DNA of 64,000 nucleotides from Breoghania sp037026715 (lineage in GTDB: Bacteria > Pseudomonadota > Alphaproteobacteria > Rhizobiales > Stappiaceae), in contig NZ_JBANCG010000005.1 in assembly GCF_037026715.1 (NCBI RefSeq), positions 310,001-374,000 of the forward strand, given 5' to 3'. The notes below the pieces were generated by a model. That model was not told the DNA's origin, did not search any database, and saw only the letters and a list, made by a program, of their open reading frames with translations. Position 1 is the first letter of the stretch. Every line of letters begins with the position of its first letter. Below are positions 8,947 through 17,346 of the stretch, piece by piece. A program made the translations under genes and the position numbers.

Positions 8947-11034
8947 TCAGCCCCGCCGCAGCCATACCCGATTGTCGTGGAACGCGGCACCGCCGTAGGG
9001 GGCGACCGGATCGGCGCCGGTGAGCGTGTTGATGCCCCTGCCGTCAACGAAGGCACCGTTCGGCCAGATGCCTTCCGAGATTACCGTGCCGCGCGTCACG
9101 CCGTCGAACAGGCGCACATGCAGGCGGATCTCTCCGCGCGCATTGCCCATGGCGACAAGCGCCCCCGCCTCGATGCCGAGTTTCGACGCGTCTTCCGGAT
9201 GGAGCATCACCTCCGGCCGGCCTTCCTTCTTTCGCGATCCCGGCGTCTCGTTGAAGCTGGAATTGAGGAAGGACCGTGCCGGTGCGGTCACGAGGCGGAA
9301 CGGATGTTCGTCATTCGGCGTCTCGACCACGGCCCAGTAATCGGGAAGTTCCGGCATGGCCGACCAGGGCCCCATGGCACCGTCATTGTCGGCCGGCGTC
9401 GCCGTCCAGTCGGGCCTGAAGTGATATTTGCCGTCGGCGTGGGCGAAGCCGGAGAGAAAATGCGCGGTCTCGAAAGCCGGCTGGATATCGATCCAGCGGT
9501 CGCGTTCCAGCGTCTCCAGATCGCCGAAGCCGGAGGACTTCAGCATCCAGTCGATGTGCTCGCGCGCGCTCATGTGGTTGCCGGGATGATCGACGCCGAG
9601 CCTCTTCATCAGTTCGTTGAGAACGAAAAGGTTCTCGCGCGCCTCGCCCGGCGCATCGATCAACTTGGGACCGAGCACGATGTACTGGTGCCCGCCGCCC
9701 TTGTAGACGTCGTCATGCTCCAGAAATGTCGTCGCCGGCAGCACGATGTCCGCCATCGCCGCCGTTTCGGTCATGAATTGCTCATGGACGCAGGTGAAGA
9801 GATCCTCGCGCGCGAACCCGGCGCGCACCTTGTCCTGTTCCGGGCAGACCGACATCGGGTTGGTGTTCTGGATGATCATGGCCGTGACCTCCGGCCCGCC
9901 GAGAAGCGCATCCTTCTCGCCCGTCAGCACCGCACCGATGCGGGACTGGTCGAGCCGGCGCGTTGCCGGATCCACCACGTCGCGGCCCTCGATCATGGTC
10001 TTGTCGAACGTGTAGATGCCGCTGTTGGACAGCAGCGCACCGCCGCCCTCATATTGCCACGCGCCCGTCACGGCCGGAATGGAGGTGACGGCGTGCATGG
10101 ACACGGTGCCGTTGCGGCTGCGCGCAAAACCGTAACCGATGCGGAAATAGGTGCGCTTCGTCTCGCCAACCAGCCGGGCGAAGGCTTCGATTTCCTCCAC
10201 GCCGAGGCCGGTGATTTCGGCGGCCCATTGCGGTGTCCGCGACGCCAGATGCGCCTCAAGGTCGGCCGGGCAATCGGTGTATTTTTCCATGTAGGCGCGA
10301 TCCGCATGACCGTCGCGGAAGGCGACGTGCATGACCGCGCAGGCGAGCGCGGCATCCGTGCCGGGGCGCAGCACGAGACCGAGATCGGCCTGACGAACCG
10401 TTTCATTGCGATAAACGTCGACAGCGACGATCTTCGCCCCGCGTTCCTTGCGCGCCTTCACCGCGTGGGTCATCACGTTGACCTGCGTCGCCACCGCGTT
10501 GGTGCCCCAGATGACAATGCAATCCGACTTTTCGATATCACGCGGATCGGAGCCGCGCAGGTGCCCGGTACCGGCGATGTAACCGGTCCAGGCGGCGTTG
10601 GTGCAAATGGTGTCGAACTGGCGCGAATAACCCTTCACATGGCGCAGGCGGTGGATGCTGTCGCGCTGCACCTGCCCCATCGTGCCGGCATAGTGATAGG
10701 GCCAGACCGTCTGGGCGCCGAGCCGCTGCTCCGCCTTCACGAAGGCCTCGGCCACCTCGTCGAGCGCGTCGTCCCAGGAGATTTCCGCGAACTCGCCCTG
10801 GCCCTTTGCGCCGGTGCGCCGCAATGGTTTCAAGAGGCGATCGGGATGGTGCACGCGCTCTGCATAGCGTGCGACCTTGGCGCAGATCACGCCGTCCGTG
10901 TAGTCGTTGTCTGACGCCCCGCGAATGCGCCCGATGCGATCCGGCCCCAACACCTCGACCTCCAGCGCGCAGGTCGACGGACAGTCGTGCGGGCATGCGG
11001 ATGCACGGGTGAGGATCTCGACAGGCTTGTTCAT
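8947..11034 (-). CDS. Molybdopterin-dependent oxidoreductase (MopB superfamily)
   Basis: A 695-residue molybdenum bis-MGD enzyme with an N-terminal 4Fe-4S site: CPHDCPSTC (about residues 14-22) and a fourth cysteine in VICAKV (about 53). MopB fold segments follow, including VIWGTNAVATQVN and IQNTNPMSVCPEQ, and the C-terminal dinucleotide-binding domain contains VMLHPEDASKLG. No Tat signal is present, so it should be cytoplasmic. I chose the ATG at 11034 (MNKPVEILTR) because the cysteine motif then lies near the N-terminus as in relatives. No partner subunit lies beside it, so electron donor and substrate are unknown; moaA, needed for its cofactor, is about 4 kb away. Confidence 0.86.
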   Translation of the reverse strand: MNKPVEILTRASACPHDCPSTCALEVEVLGPDRIGRIRGASDNDYTDGVICAKVARYAERVHHPDRLLKPLRRTGAKGQGEFAEISWDDALDEVAEAFVKAEQRLGAQTVWPYHYAGTMGQVQRDSIHRLRHVKGYSRQFDTICTNAAWTGYIAGTGHLRGSDPRDIEKSDCIVIWGTNAVATQVNVMTHAVKARKERGAKIVAVDVYRNETVRQADLGLVLRPGTDAALACAVMHVAFRDGHADRAYMEKYTDCPADLEAHLASRTPQWAAEITGLGVEEIEAFARLVGETKRTYFRIGYGFARSRNGTVSMHAVTSIPAVTGAWQYEGGGALLSNSGIYTFDKTMIEGRDVVDPATRRLDQSRIGAVLTGEKDALLGGPEVTAMIIQNTNPMSVCPEQDKVRAGFAREDLFTCVHEQFMTETAAMADIVLPATTFLEHDDVYKGGGHQYIVLGPKLIDAPGEARENLFVLNELMKRLGVDHPGNHMSAREHIDWMLKSSGFGDLETLERDRWIDIQPAFETAHFLSGFAHADGKYHFRPDWTATPADNDGAMGPWSAMPELPDYWAVVETPNDEHPFRLVTAPARSFLNSSFNETPGSRKKEGRPEVMLHPEDASKLGIEAGALVAMGNARGEIRLHVRLFDGVTRGTVISEGIWPNGAFVDGRGINTLTGADPVAPYGGAAFHDNRVWLRRG

Positions 11035-11222
11035 GGCTGGGGCTCTCCTTGGGGAGCCCATGTTCGCGGGCGTGAGGCGCAAGTCAAGGCGGAGTTCGGG
11101 GCAACGTCGCCGCCAAGGCGAAATAATCTTGCGCGACCGGCCGCTCTGGGCTTTGCTTGGGTAATTCTGCCAAGCCCTCTCCCCTCACCCCTAACCGACC
11201 GGTTCCAGAGGAAACTGCATTC

Positions 11223-11777
11223 ATGCCCGCACGCCTTGCGCTCTTCACGTTCGGCCAGTTCCGGATGCCGGCTGAAGATCCGGCCAACGACGGCTTTCAC
11301 GAGCGCAACGACCCGATCCTTGCGGCGGCAGACACGGCCGAGGGCTTCATCGCACGGTCGGGTTATGCCGACGAACCGGGCCCGGAATGCTGGGGCGAGC
11401 AAGTCTATCCGCGCTTCCATCGCGACAATGGCGACGACTGGGCGCCCGCGACCCTGTCGTTGTGGCGCGATGCGGAGAGCGTGATGGCCTTCACCTATTC
11501 CGACATCCACAACGAGGCGATGCGCCATGCGCGCGACTGGTTCGACAAGCCGGGCTGGCCGCCGCTGGTGCTTTGGTGGGTGGCGGACGATCACACGCCC
11601 GATTGGGCAGAGGCGGTGGTGCGGCACGAACATCTGGCCGATCACGGGCCGACACCGCACGCCTTCACGTTCAAGGCATTCTTCGACGCGGTAGGAGCCC
11701 CGCAAAGTGTGGATCAGGACCGGGTCCGGGACCTGATCCGGCAAAGGGCTGTCCGAAAAACAGAAAAGCCGGCCTGA
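11223..11777 (+). CDS. DUF3291 domain-containing protein
   Basis: A 184-residue protein. Its C-terminal half (DAESVMAFTYSDIHNEAM, LVLWWVADDHTPDW, HLADHGPTPHAFTFKAF) has the conserved aromatic and His-rich pattern I associate with DUF3291, a monooxygenase-like ferredoxin-fold domain of unknown function. The preferred start is the ATG at 11223 (MPARLALFTFG), giving the domain at once; the frame is open to 11157. The stop codon sits in the loop of the terminator hairpin shared with ndk. Confidence 0.7.
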   Translation: MPARLALFTFGQFRMPAEDPANDGFHERNDPILAAADTAEGFIARSGYADEPGPECWGEQVYPRFHRDNGDDWAPATLSLWRDAESVMAFTYSDIHNEAMRHARDWFDKPGWPPLVLWWVADDHTPDWAEAVVRHEHLADHGPTPHAFTFKAFFDAVGAPQSVDQDRVRDLIRQRAVRKTEKPA

Positions 11778-11788
11778 TGGCCGGCTTT
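11764..11788. terminator. Bidirectional terminator between DUF3291 gene and ndk
   Basis: A near-perfect hairpin with arms AAAGCCGGCC and GGCCGGCTTT and a 4-base loop TGAT lies between two convergent genes. A-rich sequence on the left and T-rich sequence on the right suit termination from both sides. The loop contains the TGA stop codon (11775-11777) of the plus-strand gene. Confidence 0.75.
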
Positions 11789-11820
11789 CCCGAAGTTCCA
11801 GATCGCAGGATCCGCCAGCC

Positions 11821-12243
11821 TCAGCCGACGATCTCGGTCTCGGAGAACCAGTAGGCGATCTCGCGCTTTGCGGTCTCCAGAGCATCGGAGCCGTGGACCG
11901 AATTCTCGCCGATGGAGAGCGCGAAGTCCTTGCGGATGGTGCCTTCGGCGGCGTCGGCCGGGTTGGTGGCGCCCATGATCTCGCGGTTCTTGGCAACCGC
12001 GTTCTCACCTTCCAGCACCTGCACGATGGTCGGGCCCGACGACATGAACTCGGTCAGTTCGCCGAAGAACGGACGGGCCTTGTGCTCGGCGTAGAAGCCT
12101 TCCGCCTCGCGCAGCGACATCCACACGCGCTTCTGCGCGACGACGCGCAGACCGGCGCTTTCCAGACGGTCGATGATCTTGCCGGTGACGTTGCGCTTGG
12201 TGGCGTCCGGCTTGATCATCGAGAAGGTACGTTCGATGGCCAT
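11821..12243 (-). CDS. ndk: Nucleoside diphosphate kinase
   Basis: A 140-residue enzyme that transfers the gamma-phosphate from ATP to nucleoside diphosphates through a phosphohistidine. The N-terminal ERTFSMIKPDA, the GATNPADAAEGTIR loop and the active-site His in NSVHGSD (about residue 117) are all present. Length is typical. It is a single gene on the minus strand facing the DUF3291 gene across a shared terminator. Confidence 0.97.
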   Translation of the reverse strand: MAIERTFSMIKPDATKRNVTGKIIDRLESAGLRVVAQKRVWMSLREAEGFYAEHKARPFFGELTEFMSSGPTIVQVLEGENAVAKNREIMGATNPADAAEGTIRKDFALSIGENSVHGSDALETAKREIAYWFSETEIVG

Positions 12244-12403
12244 ATTCGTTTCCCCGTGATTTTCGGTGTTTGGATGCGAAAGCGGCGCCCGGTTCTAAGG
12301 GGCGCCGAAACTGTCGCGGTCCGTATACAGGGGGCCAGACGGAGCCGCAAGTGAAAGCCTTGCGACAGCCGTGCGGACGGGACGCGATAGGCCCTTCAAA
12401 TCC

Positions 12404-13096
12404 TCAGGCGGCGGCCGGCTGGCTGCGGCCAAGGTGGTTATGCAGATCGAGACAGCGTTCGAACCAGTCGGTGACCGCGTCGCCGGCCTCCAGAAGCTGG
12501 AAATTGCTCGCCACGCGCGGCCATTGCAGCGTGCCGAAGAGAATGTAGTCGGCATAAAGCGGACCGGCACCGCCGATGAAGGGCTGCGACTTCAGCATCT
12601 GGCGCATCGGCTGGAGCGACAGGCGGAACGCCTCCAGCCGCTCGTGCCGGGTCTCGTGAAGCTCCTCCAGCGTGTGGCCGAGCCGTTTTTCGCGGGTCTC
12701 GCGGAAATAGGCCTGATCCGGCGGAGACAAAATGTCGTGGATGTCCTTGACCACCAGATGCACCAGCTTGGTGTTGACGCTGGTGTTCACCCAGCTTTCC
12801 ACGAACCGCGACAGCGCGCGCCCCGCCTCCCCGCCGAAAAGCGTCGGCCGGTCGGGATATGTTTCCTCCAGATAGCTGACGATGTCCCAGCTGTCGGAAA
12901 TGGTGCGCTCCTCGTCCTCGATCACGGGGACAGTTGCGGAGATGCCACCGGCGACCTCGCGGACCTTCGTGAACGGGGTGGGGCGTTCCTCCCAGCTGAG
13001 CCCCTTGTGGGCAAGCGCCATCTTCACCCGCCAGCAATAGGGGGAAAACCGCTGGAACTCTTCGGCGCCGCAGAGATCATAGAGAATGACCGGCAT
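12404..13096 (-). CDS. Glutathione S-transferase family protein (beta-etherase-like)
   Basis: A 230-residue protein with a thioredoxin-fold GST N-terminal domain (MPVILYDLCGA, then SPYCWRVKMALAHKGL, then the glutathione-binding ATVPVIEDEERTISDSWDI) and a helical C-terminal domain. The FSPYCWRVK segment resembles LigE/LigF-type GSTs, though function cannot be set from this. I took the ATG at 13096; 34 residues upstream in frame are unlike the family. It is divergent from the DinB gene. Confidence 0.8.
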   Translation of the reverse strand: MPVILYDLCGAEEFQRFSPYCWRVKMALAHKGLSWEERPTPFTKVREVAGGISATVPVIEDEERTISDSWDIVSYLEETYPDRPTLFGGEAGRALSRFVESWVNTSVNTKLVHLVVKDIHDILSPPDQAYFRETREKRLGHTLEELHETRHERLEAFRLSLQPMRQMLKSQPFIGGAGPLYADYILFGTLQWPRVASNFQLLEAGDAVTDWFERCLDLHNHLGRSQPAAA

Positions 13097-13179
13097 GAGG
13101 TTTTCCTTGCAAAAATCCGGGACCCGGTAACACCCTCGACGGGAAAATCCAGGAACATAACCAAAAGGCAGCGAACCCG

Positions 13180-13692
13180 ATGAAAGCGATGTTTGCAATG
13201 ATGGCCGGTTACAATCAATGGGCCAATGCGCGCCTCTACCGGGCGGCGGCGGTGCTGACGGACGAGCAGCACCGTGAGAACCGCGGCGCTTTCTTCGGTT
13301 CGCTCAACGGAACGCTGAACCACCTGCTTGTGGCAGACAGGGTGTGGATGCGACGTTTTACCGGTGAAGGACCGCTGCCGCGGTCGCTCGACGAGATCCT
13401 CTTTAACACCCTTGGCGATCTTGCCCGCGCCAGACAGGCGGAGGATCAGCGGATCATCGCCTATGTCGATGGCCTGACCAAGGAAGCTCTCGCGGCGCCG
13501 ATCAGCTACCGCAAGATGTCAGGCCCGGGAGAGGCGGTCACCCAGCCGCTGGCACCGGCGCTGATGCATTTCTTCAACCACCAGACGCACCACCGCGGAC
13601 AGGCCCACTGCCTGCTGACCCAAATCACCGGCGACGCCCCGAGCTTCGACCTGCTTCTCTTTCAGCGCGACAGCGGCATGGGCATGAACTGA
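13180..13692 (+). CDS. DinB family protein
   Basis: A 170-residue four-helix-bundle protein. Residues suiting the DinB metal site are His48 (in NHLLVADRVW) and the histidines of FFNHQTHHRGQ (about 134-138). DinB proteins are metal-dependent; several characterised ones are thiol transferases using low-molecular-weight thiols or maleylpyruvate isomerases, others are unknown. It lies between two GST-family genes, hinting at a role in thiol-dependent detoxification, which is inference. Confidence 0.82.
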   Translation: MKAMFAMMAGYNQWANARLYRAAAVLTDEQHRENRGAFFGSLNGTLNHLLVADRVWMRRFTGEGPLPRSLDEILFNTLGDLARARQAEDQRIIAYVDGLTKEALAAPISYRKMSGPGEAVTQPLAPALMHFFNHQTHHRGQAHCLLTQITGDAPSFDLLLFQRDSGMGMN

Positions 13693-13701
13693 ACCGCTGC
13701 C

Positions 13702-14331
13702 CTACCCCCGCATGGGGCGGTGCCGCGTCTTCTGCATGGAAACGCCCATGTCGTAGACTTCGAACCAGCCGGCGAGGCGCGGCCGGCGTGTCCGCCAGTC
13801 GCGTTGGGGCCAGCGGAAATCGAGATAGCCGCAAAAAACGGCTACGCAGATGTCGCCGATCGTCGGCTCGGCAAAGGCAAGGTCGCGCGTTTCCAGATCA
13901 TCGAGCGCGGCATCGATTGCCGCCGTGAAGCGCGCGATCATCGCAACGCTGCGCTCCTCATTGCGTTTCTGCTCCTCGGCGAAGAGCCGGCCGGCCGCCG
14001 TCAGCGCGCCATCGCACAATCCCTGAAGCACAAGCGCACGCCAGCGGGCATGCCCGCTTTCGGGAAAAAGCCGACGTTCGCTCCCCAGCGCGTCGAGATA
14101 GTCGCAGATCACGCCCGACTCGTAGAGCACAAGCCTGTCGTCAACCCCGTCGTCAGCGACGAGTGTCGGCACCTTGCACAAGGGATTGACCGCACGCAGA
14201 CCGCCATCGTCCCGCCACGGGTTTGTTTCGTGCAGACGAATGCGGCTGGAAAGGCCCAGTTCCTCCGCCGCGACCCGCACCTTGCGGGCGAAGGGCGAGG
14301 TCGTCGAATACCAGAGCTCCATCGCGCTCAT
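13702..14331 (-). CDS. Glutathione S-transferase family protein
   Basis: A 209-residue GST. The N-terminal domain reads MSAMELWYSTTSPFARKVRV, with the catalytic-type Ser/Thr-Ser-Pro-Phe turn at about residues 10-13. NPLCKVPTLV, with the cis-Pro, and ESGVICDYLDAL, the glutathione gamma-glutamyl-binding Glu-Ser pair, follow. The C-terminal helical domain includes the conserved TIGDICVAV helix-cap region. The gene overlaps the DUF971 stop by 4 bases, so the two are coupled. It converges with the DinB gene with only nine bases between. Confidence 0.85.
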   Translation of the reverse strand: MSAMELWYSTTSPFARKVRVAAEELGLSSRIRLHETNPWRDDGGLRAVNPLCKVPTLVADDGVDDRLVLYESGVICDYLDALGSERRLFPESGHARWRALVLQGLCDGALTAAGRLFAEEQKRNEERSVAMIARFTAAIDAALDDLETRDLAFAEPTIGDICVAVFCGYLDFRWPQRDWRTRRPRLAGWFEVYDMGVSMQKTRHRPMRG

Positions 14332-14690
14332 TTCTCGCGTGTGAGCCCTTTCGCCTCAAGTTCGGAGAGATAGTCAGCCCACAGGTTCTCTCGCTCGCGT
14401 CCGAGCTTCATCAGGTAGTCCCAGGAATAGATGCCGGTGTCGTGCATGTCGTCGAACACGATCTTCACCGCGTAGTTTCCCATCGGCACAATCTGCATGA
14501 TCTCCACGCGACGCTTGCCGTGCATGGTCTTTTTCTGGTCGGGCGAGTGGCCCTGCACTTCGGCCGACGGCGAGAGAACGCGCAGGTATTCCGCGGCAAG
14601 CTCGAACCGCTCGCCGGAGGTGAAACTCACCGTCAGTGTCTTCCGGTCCTTGGAGACCCGCAATTCGCTGGGCCAGGCTTTGGCGTTCAA
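14328..14690 (-). CDS. DUF971 domain-containing protein
   Basis: About 120 residues matching DUF971 (gamma-butyrobetaine hydroxylase N-terminal-like domain): WPSELRVSKDRKTLTVSF, FELAAEYLRVLSPSAEVQGH, and a C-terminal IYSWDYLMKLG. Stand-alone members are sometimes linked to Fe-S protein assembly (a Mrp/ApbC N-terminal relative), but the role is not established. I prefer a TTG start at 14690, which has an AGGAG-type ribosome-binding site eight bases upstream. An ATG at 14729 would add 13 residues outside the domain. Confidence 0.78.
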   Translation of the reverse strand: MNAKAWPSELRVSKDRKTLTVSFTSGERFELAAEYLRVLSPSAEVQGHSPDQKKTMHGKRRVEIMQIVPMGNYAVKIVFDDMHDTGIYSWDYLMKLGRERENLWADYLSELEAKGLTREK

Positions 14691-14790
14691 GATCGTGTCT
14701 CCTGCTGCTTGCCTTACACCCGGGACCATAGGCCAGCGCGGGCTGCTGGCAAGAGCCCGGATATGTCGCCGGCCTCCGCATCCCCTCGCA

Positions 14791-14818
14791 TTGACGTTTA
14801 GTCTCCATCGTCTACCTT
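14791..14818 (+). promoter_or_regulatory. Candidate housekeeping promoter upstream of moaA
   Basis: TTGACG at 14791-14796, then 16 bases, then TACCTT at 14813-14818. The -35 element is good and the -10 element is weak. It lies about 100 bases before the moaA ATG in the divergent gap with the DUF971 gene. Pattern match only. Confidence 0.3.
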
Positions 14819-14921
14819 TGAGGAGATGACAGGTGCGCGCACGTTCCCGATGCGGAACGCGCCGGCAAGAGGGGGCCGGGGGCGCGACCGCAAATAACAA
14901 TTCCCCCAAGGATCAGGACCC

Positions 14922-15950
14922 ATGGACGATGCGACGGCCCAGGATGCACGGCGCCCCGTGCTGACGGATCCCTTCGGCCGAGACGTCACATACCTGCGCG
15001 TTTCGGTGACCGACCGCTGCGATTTCCGCTGTGTCTACTGCATGGCGGAGGACATGACGTTCTTGCCGAAGAAAGACGTCCTGAGCCTGGAAGAACTCGA
15101 CCGCCTGTGCTCCGCCTTCGTTGCCAAGGGCGTGCGCAAGCTTCGGCTGACCGGCGGCGAACCGCTGGTGCGCAAGAACATCATGAGCCTGTTCCGCTCG
15201 CTGTCGCGCCACTTGCAGTCCGGTGCACTCGACGAGATCACCGTGACGACGAACGGTTCGCAGCTCCACCGCTTCGCCGACGAGCTTTTTGACGTGGGCG
15301 TGCGTCGCATCAACGTCTCCATCGACACGCTCGATCCCGACAAGTTCAAGACGATCACGCGCTGGGGCGATCTATCGAAGGTCATGGCCGGTCTTGAGGC
15401 GGCAAAGCGCGCCGGGCTAGAGGTCAAGATCAATGCCGTGGCGCTCAAGGGCGTCAACGAGGACGAAATCCCGACGATGATCGAATGGGCGCATGGCGAA
15501 GGGCATGACCTGACGCTCATCGAGACGATGCCGCTTGGCGACATCGAGGGCGACCGGACCGACCAGTACCTGCCGCTCTCGCAGGTCCGTGCCGCGCTGA
15601 TGGATCACTACACGCTGACCGACATCCCCTACAAGACCGGCGGACCGGCGCGCTACGTGATGGTGGAGGAAACCGGCGGCCGGCTCGGCTTCATCACGCC
15701 GATGACCCACAATTTCTGCGAAAGCTGCAACCGGGTGCGGATCACCTGCACGGGTCAGCTCTACATGTGCCTAGGACAGGACGACAACGCCGACCTGCGT
15801 GCAGCGCTCAGGGCATCTGAGGGCGATGAGATCCTCAACCGGGCGATCGACGAGGCAATCGGGCGCAAGCCCAAGGGCCACGACTTCATCATCGACCGGG
15901 ACCGCAAGGCGCCCGCCGTCTCGCGCCACATGAGCGTAACCGGCGGGTAG
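14922..15950 (+). CDS. moaA: GTP 3',8-cyclase (molybdenum cofactor biosynthesis protein A)
   Basis: A 342-residue radical-SAM enzyme that converts GTP to 3',8-cyclo-GTP, the first step of molybdopterin synthesis. The SAM-cluster motif CDFRCVYC (CxxxCxxC) is near residue 31, and the second cluster's cysteines are in NFCESCNRVR and, 14 residues on, CLGQ (about residues 265-285). The protein ends in Gly-Gly, the functional C-terminal motif of MoaA. No other moa or moe gene is nearby, so it is a lone cofactor gene here. Confidence 0.96.
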   Translation: MDDATAQDARRPVLTDPFGRDVTYLRVSVTDRCDFRCVYCMAEDMTFLPKKDVLSLEELDRLCSAFVAKGVRKLRLTGGEPLVRKNIMSLFRSLSRHLQSGALDEITVTTNGSQLHRFADELFDVGVRRINVSIDTLDPDKFKTITRWGDLSKVMAGLEAAKRAGLEVKINAVALKGVNEDEIPTMIEWAHGEGHDLTLIETMPLGDIEGDRTDQYLPLSQVRAALMDHYTLTDIPYKTGGPARYVMVEETGGRLGFITPMTHNFCESCNRVRITCTGQLYMCLGQDDNADLRAALRASEGDEILNRAIDEAIGRKPKGHDFIIDRDRKAPAVSRHMSVTGG

Positions 15951-15974
15951 GCTCGCATCGGGGAGGTTCAAGCG

Positions 15975-16268
15975 ATGGCATCGGCGGCAGAGCGCTCCTT
16001 TCTCGACCGACCGGCGGCGCGGCTTCTGGCACTGATAGTGGCAGCCCTGGCGGCTACCGCCCTCGCCTGGATCAACCGGGATGCGTTTGTGTCGGCCCCC
16101 GTCGGCACGACGGCTACGGCCGGCAACCCGGACCTGGCCGCCTGTCTTGCCGAACGGGGCGGCGCCGTCGATCGGATGAAGCAGGACGGCGTGATCGACG
16201 CGCGCCAATACAACCAGTTTCGCGCTCGGGCGGAGGCCTTCTGCGCCGCGCAATATCCGGCGCAGTGA
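15975..16268 (+). CDS. Small membrane-anchored protein, unknown function
   Basis: A 97-residue protein with one hydrophobic segment (about residues 15-32, LLALIVAALAATALAW) after a short basic N-terminus. A soluble domain follows with two cysteines and a helical segment ending CAAQYPAQ. It starts 24 bases after moaA with GGGGAGG upstream, so it is probably co-transcribed. I do not recognise the family; the sequence reads as a real protein with normal codon use. Confidence 0.62.
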   Translation: MASAAERSFLDRPAARLLALIVAALAATALAWINRDAFVSAPVGTTATAGNPDLAACLAERGGAVDRMKQDGVIDARQYNQFRARAEAFCAAQYPAQ

Positions 16269-16296
16269 AAATCCGGCTCGCGCAGGCGCCCTGCCC

Positions 16297-17121
16297 TCAC
16301 ACCAGCGCGAAAAGCCGGCTCGGGCCGCCGGATGCGCCGACGATCTTCGGCGCACCGACAACGAGCGTCGCACCGGCGGCGGGAACGTCATCGAGATTGG
16401 CGACCGCTTCCATGCCCCACCGGCCCGACGGCAGCCAGGCGTAATGCGTGGCGAAATCCGTCGACAGACCGTAATCGAGTGACAGCGTGTCTACGGCGAG
16501 CCCGACGAGACCGCGCTCCATCGCCATCTTCGTCGCCTCGATACCAAAACCGGGAAAGTGCATCTTTCCGTCAGCGTCGGCATTGCGGAACTTGTCGGAG
16601 GTCGCGTACTGGCCCCAGCCGGAATTCATCGCGATGCATCCGCCCTGTGGCAGCTTCCCGTTGGCCGCTTCCCACGCCTCCAGATCGGCCGGGGTGACCT
16701 GATAATCCGGGTTTTCCGCCGCCTGCGTCTTCACGTCGATGACAGCGAGCGGAACCACGAGTTGATCGGTCGGAACATCCGCCGCGGAATTGCCGTCCCT
16801 GGAGAAATGCAGCGGCGCATCCATATGCGTGCCGGTGTGCTCCACGAGGTGCCATCTGTTGACGTTGAAGCCGTCCTTCTCGAAACCGTACATCTTTTCG
16901 ATCTCGAGCTGATTGGTTCCGAAGAATGTTGGAAAATCCTCCACGATCGGATGTGTCAGGTCCACCACCCCGGAGAAACGCATCGGCTCCGCCTGCGCAG
17001 GTCTCGGCGGAGCGAAAGCCTGGAAGCTCGCAAGTCCGACGGCTGCCGCCCCTGCCCCCTTGAAAAAGCCACGCCGGGACAAACGTCGGGCGACCGTCTC
17101 CATACATCCTGGAACGCACAT
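16297..17121 (-). CDS. Tat-exported cyclase family protein (kynurenine formamidase-like)
   Basis: A 274-residue metal-dependent hydrolase of the cyclase family. A twin-arginine signal is visible at the N-terminus (RRLSRRGFFKGAGAAAVG, about residues 13-30), so the protein is probably folded and exported with its metal. The family's metal-binding motif HTGTHMDAPLHF (about 95-106) is intact, preceded by LTHPIVEDFPTF. Relatives hydrolyse N-formylkynurenine or isatin-like substrates; the periplasmic location here does not suit intracellular tryptophan breakdown, so the substrate is open. Confidence 0.82.
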   Translation of the reverse strand: MCVPGCMETVARRLSRRGFFKGAGAAAVGLASFQAFAPPRPAQAEPMRFSGVVDLTHPIVEDFPTFFGTNQLEIEKMYGFEKDGFNVNRWHLVEHTGTHMDAPLHFSRDGNSAADVPTDQLVVPLAVIDVKTQAAENPDYQVTPADLEAWEAANGKLPQGGCIAMNSGWGQYATSDKFRNADADGKMHFPGFGIEATKMAMERGLVGLAVDTLSLDYGLSTDFATHYAWLPSGRWGMEAVANLDDVPAAGATLVVGAPKIVGASGGPSRLFALV

Positions 17122-17346
17122 GGAAATACCCCCTTTTGATGCGGCGTGCCTTTGCCGGCCCGCCTGTCATCGCATCAGAATATGGGATATTTCCGTAACG
17201 GAATAGACTTGAGGGACCTCCGGACCCACGCCACGCATTTCGCCCGGCTCGGACCATCCTTTCCCGACGCGCAGGCGAATTCGATCCGCTCCGGTCAACC
17301 TTCCCCCTTGCATCCGGCGCCGTCCTTCGCCAAACGTTCCCCCACC

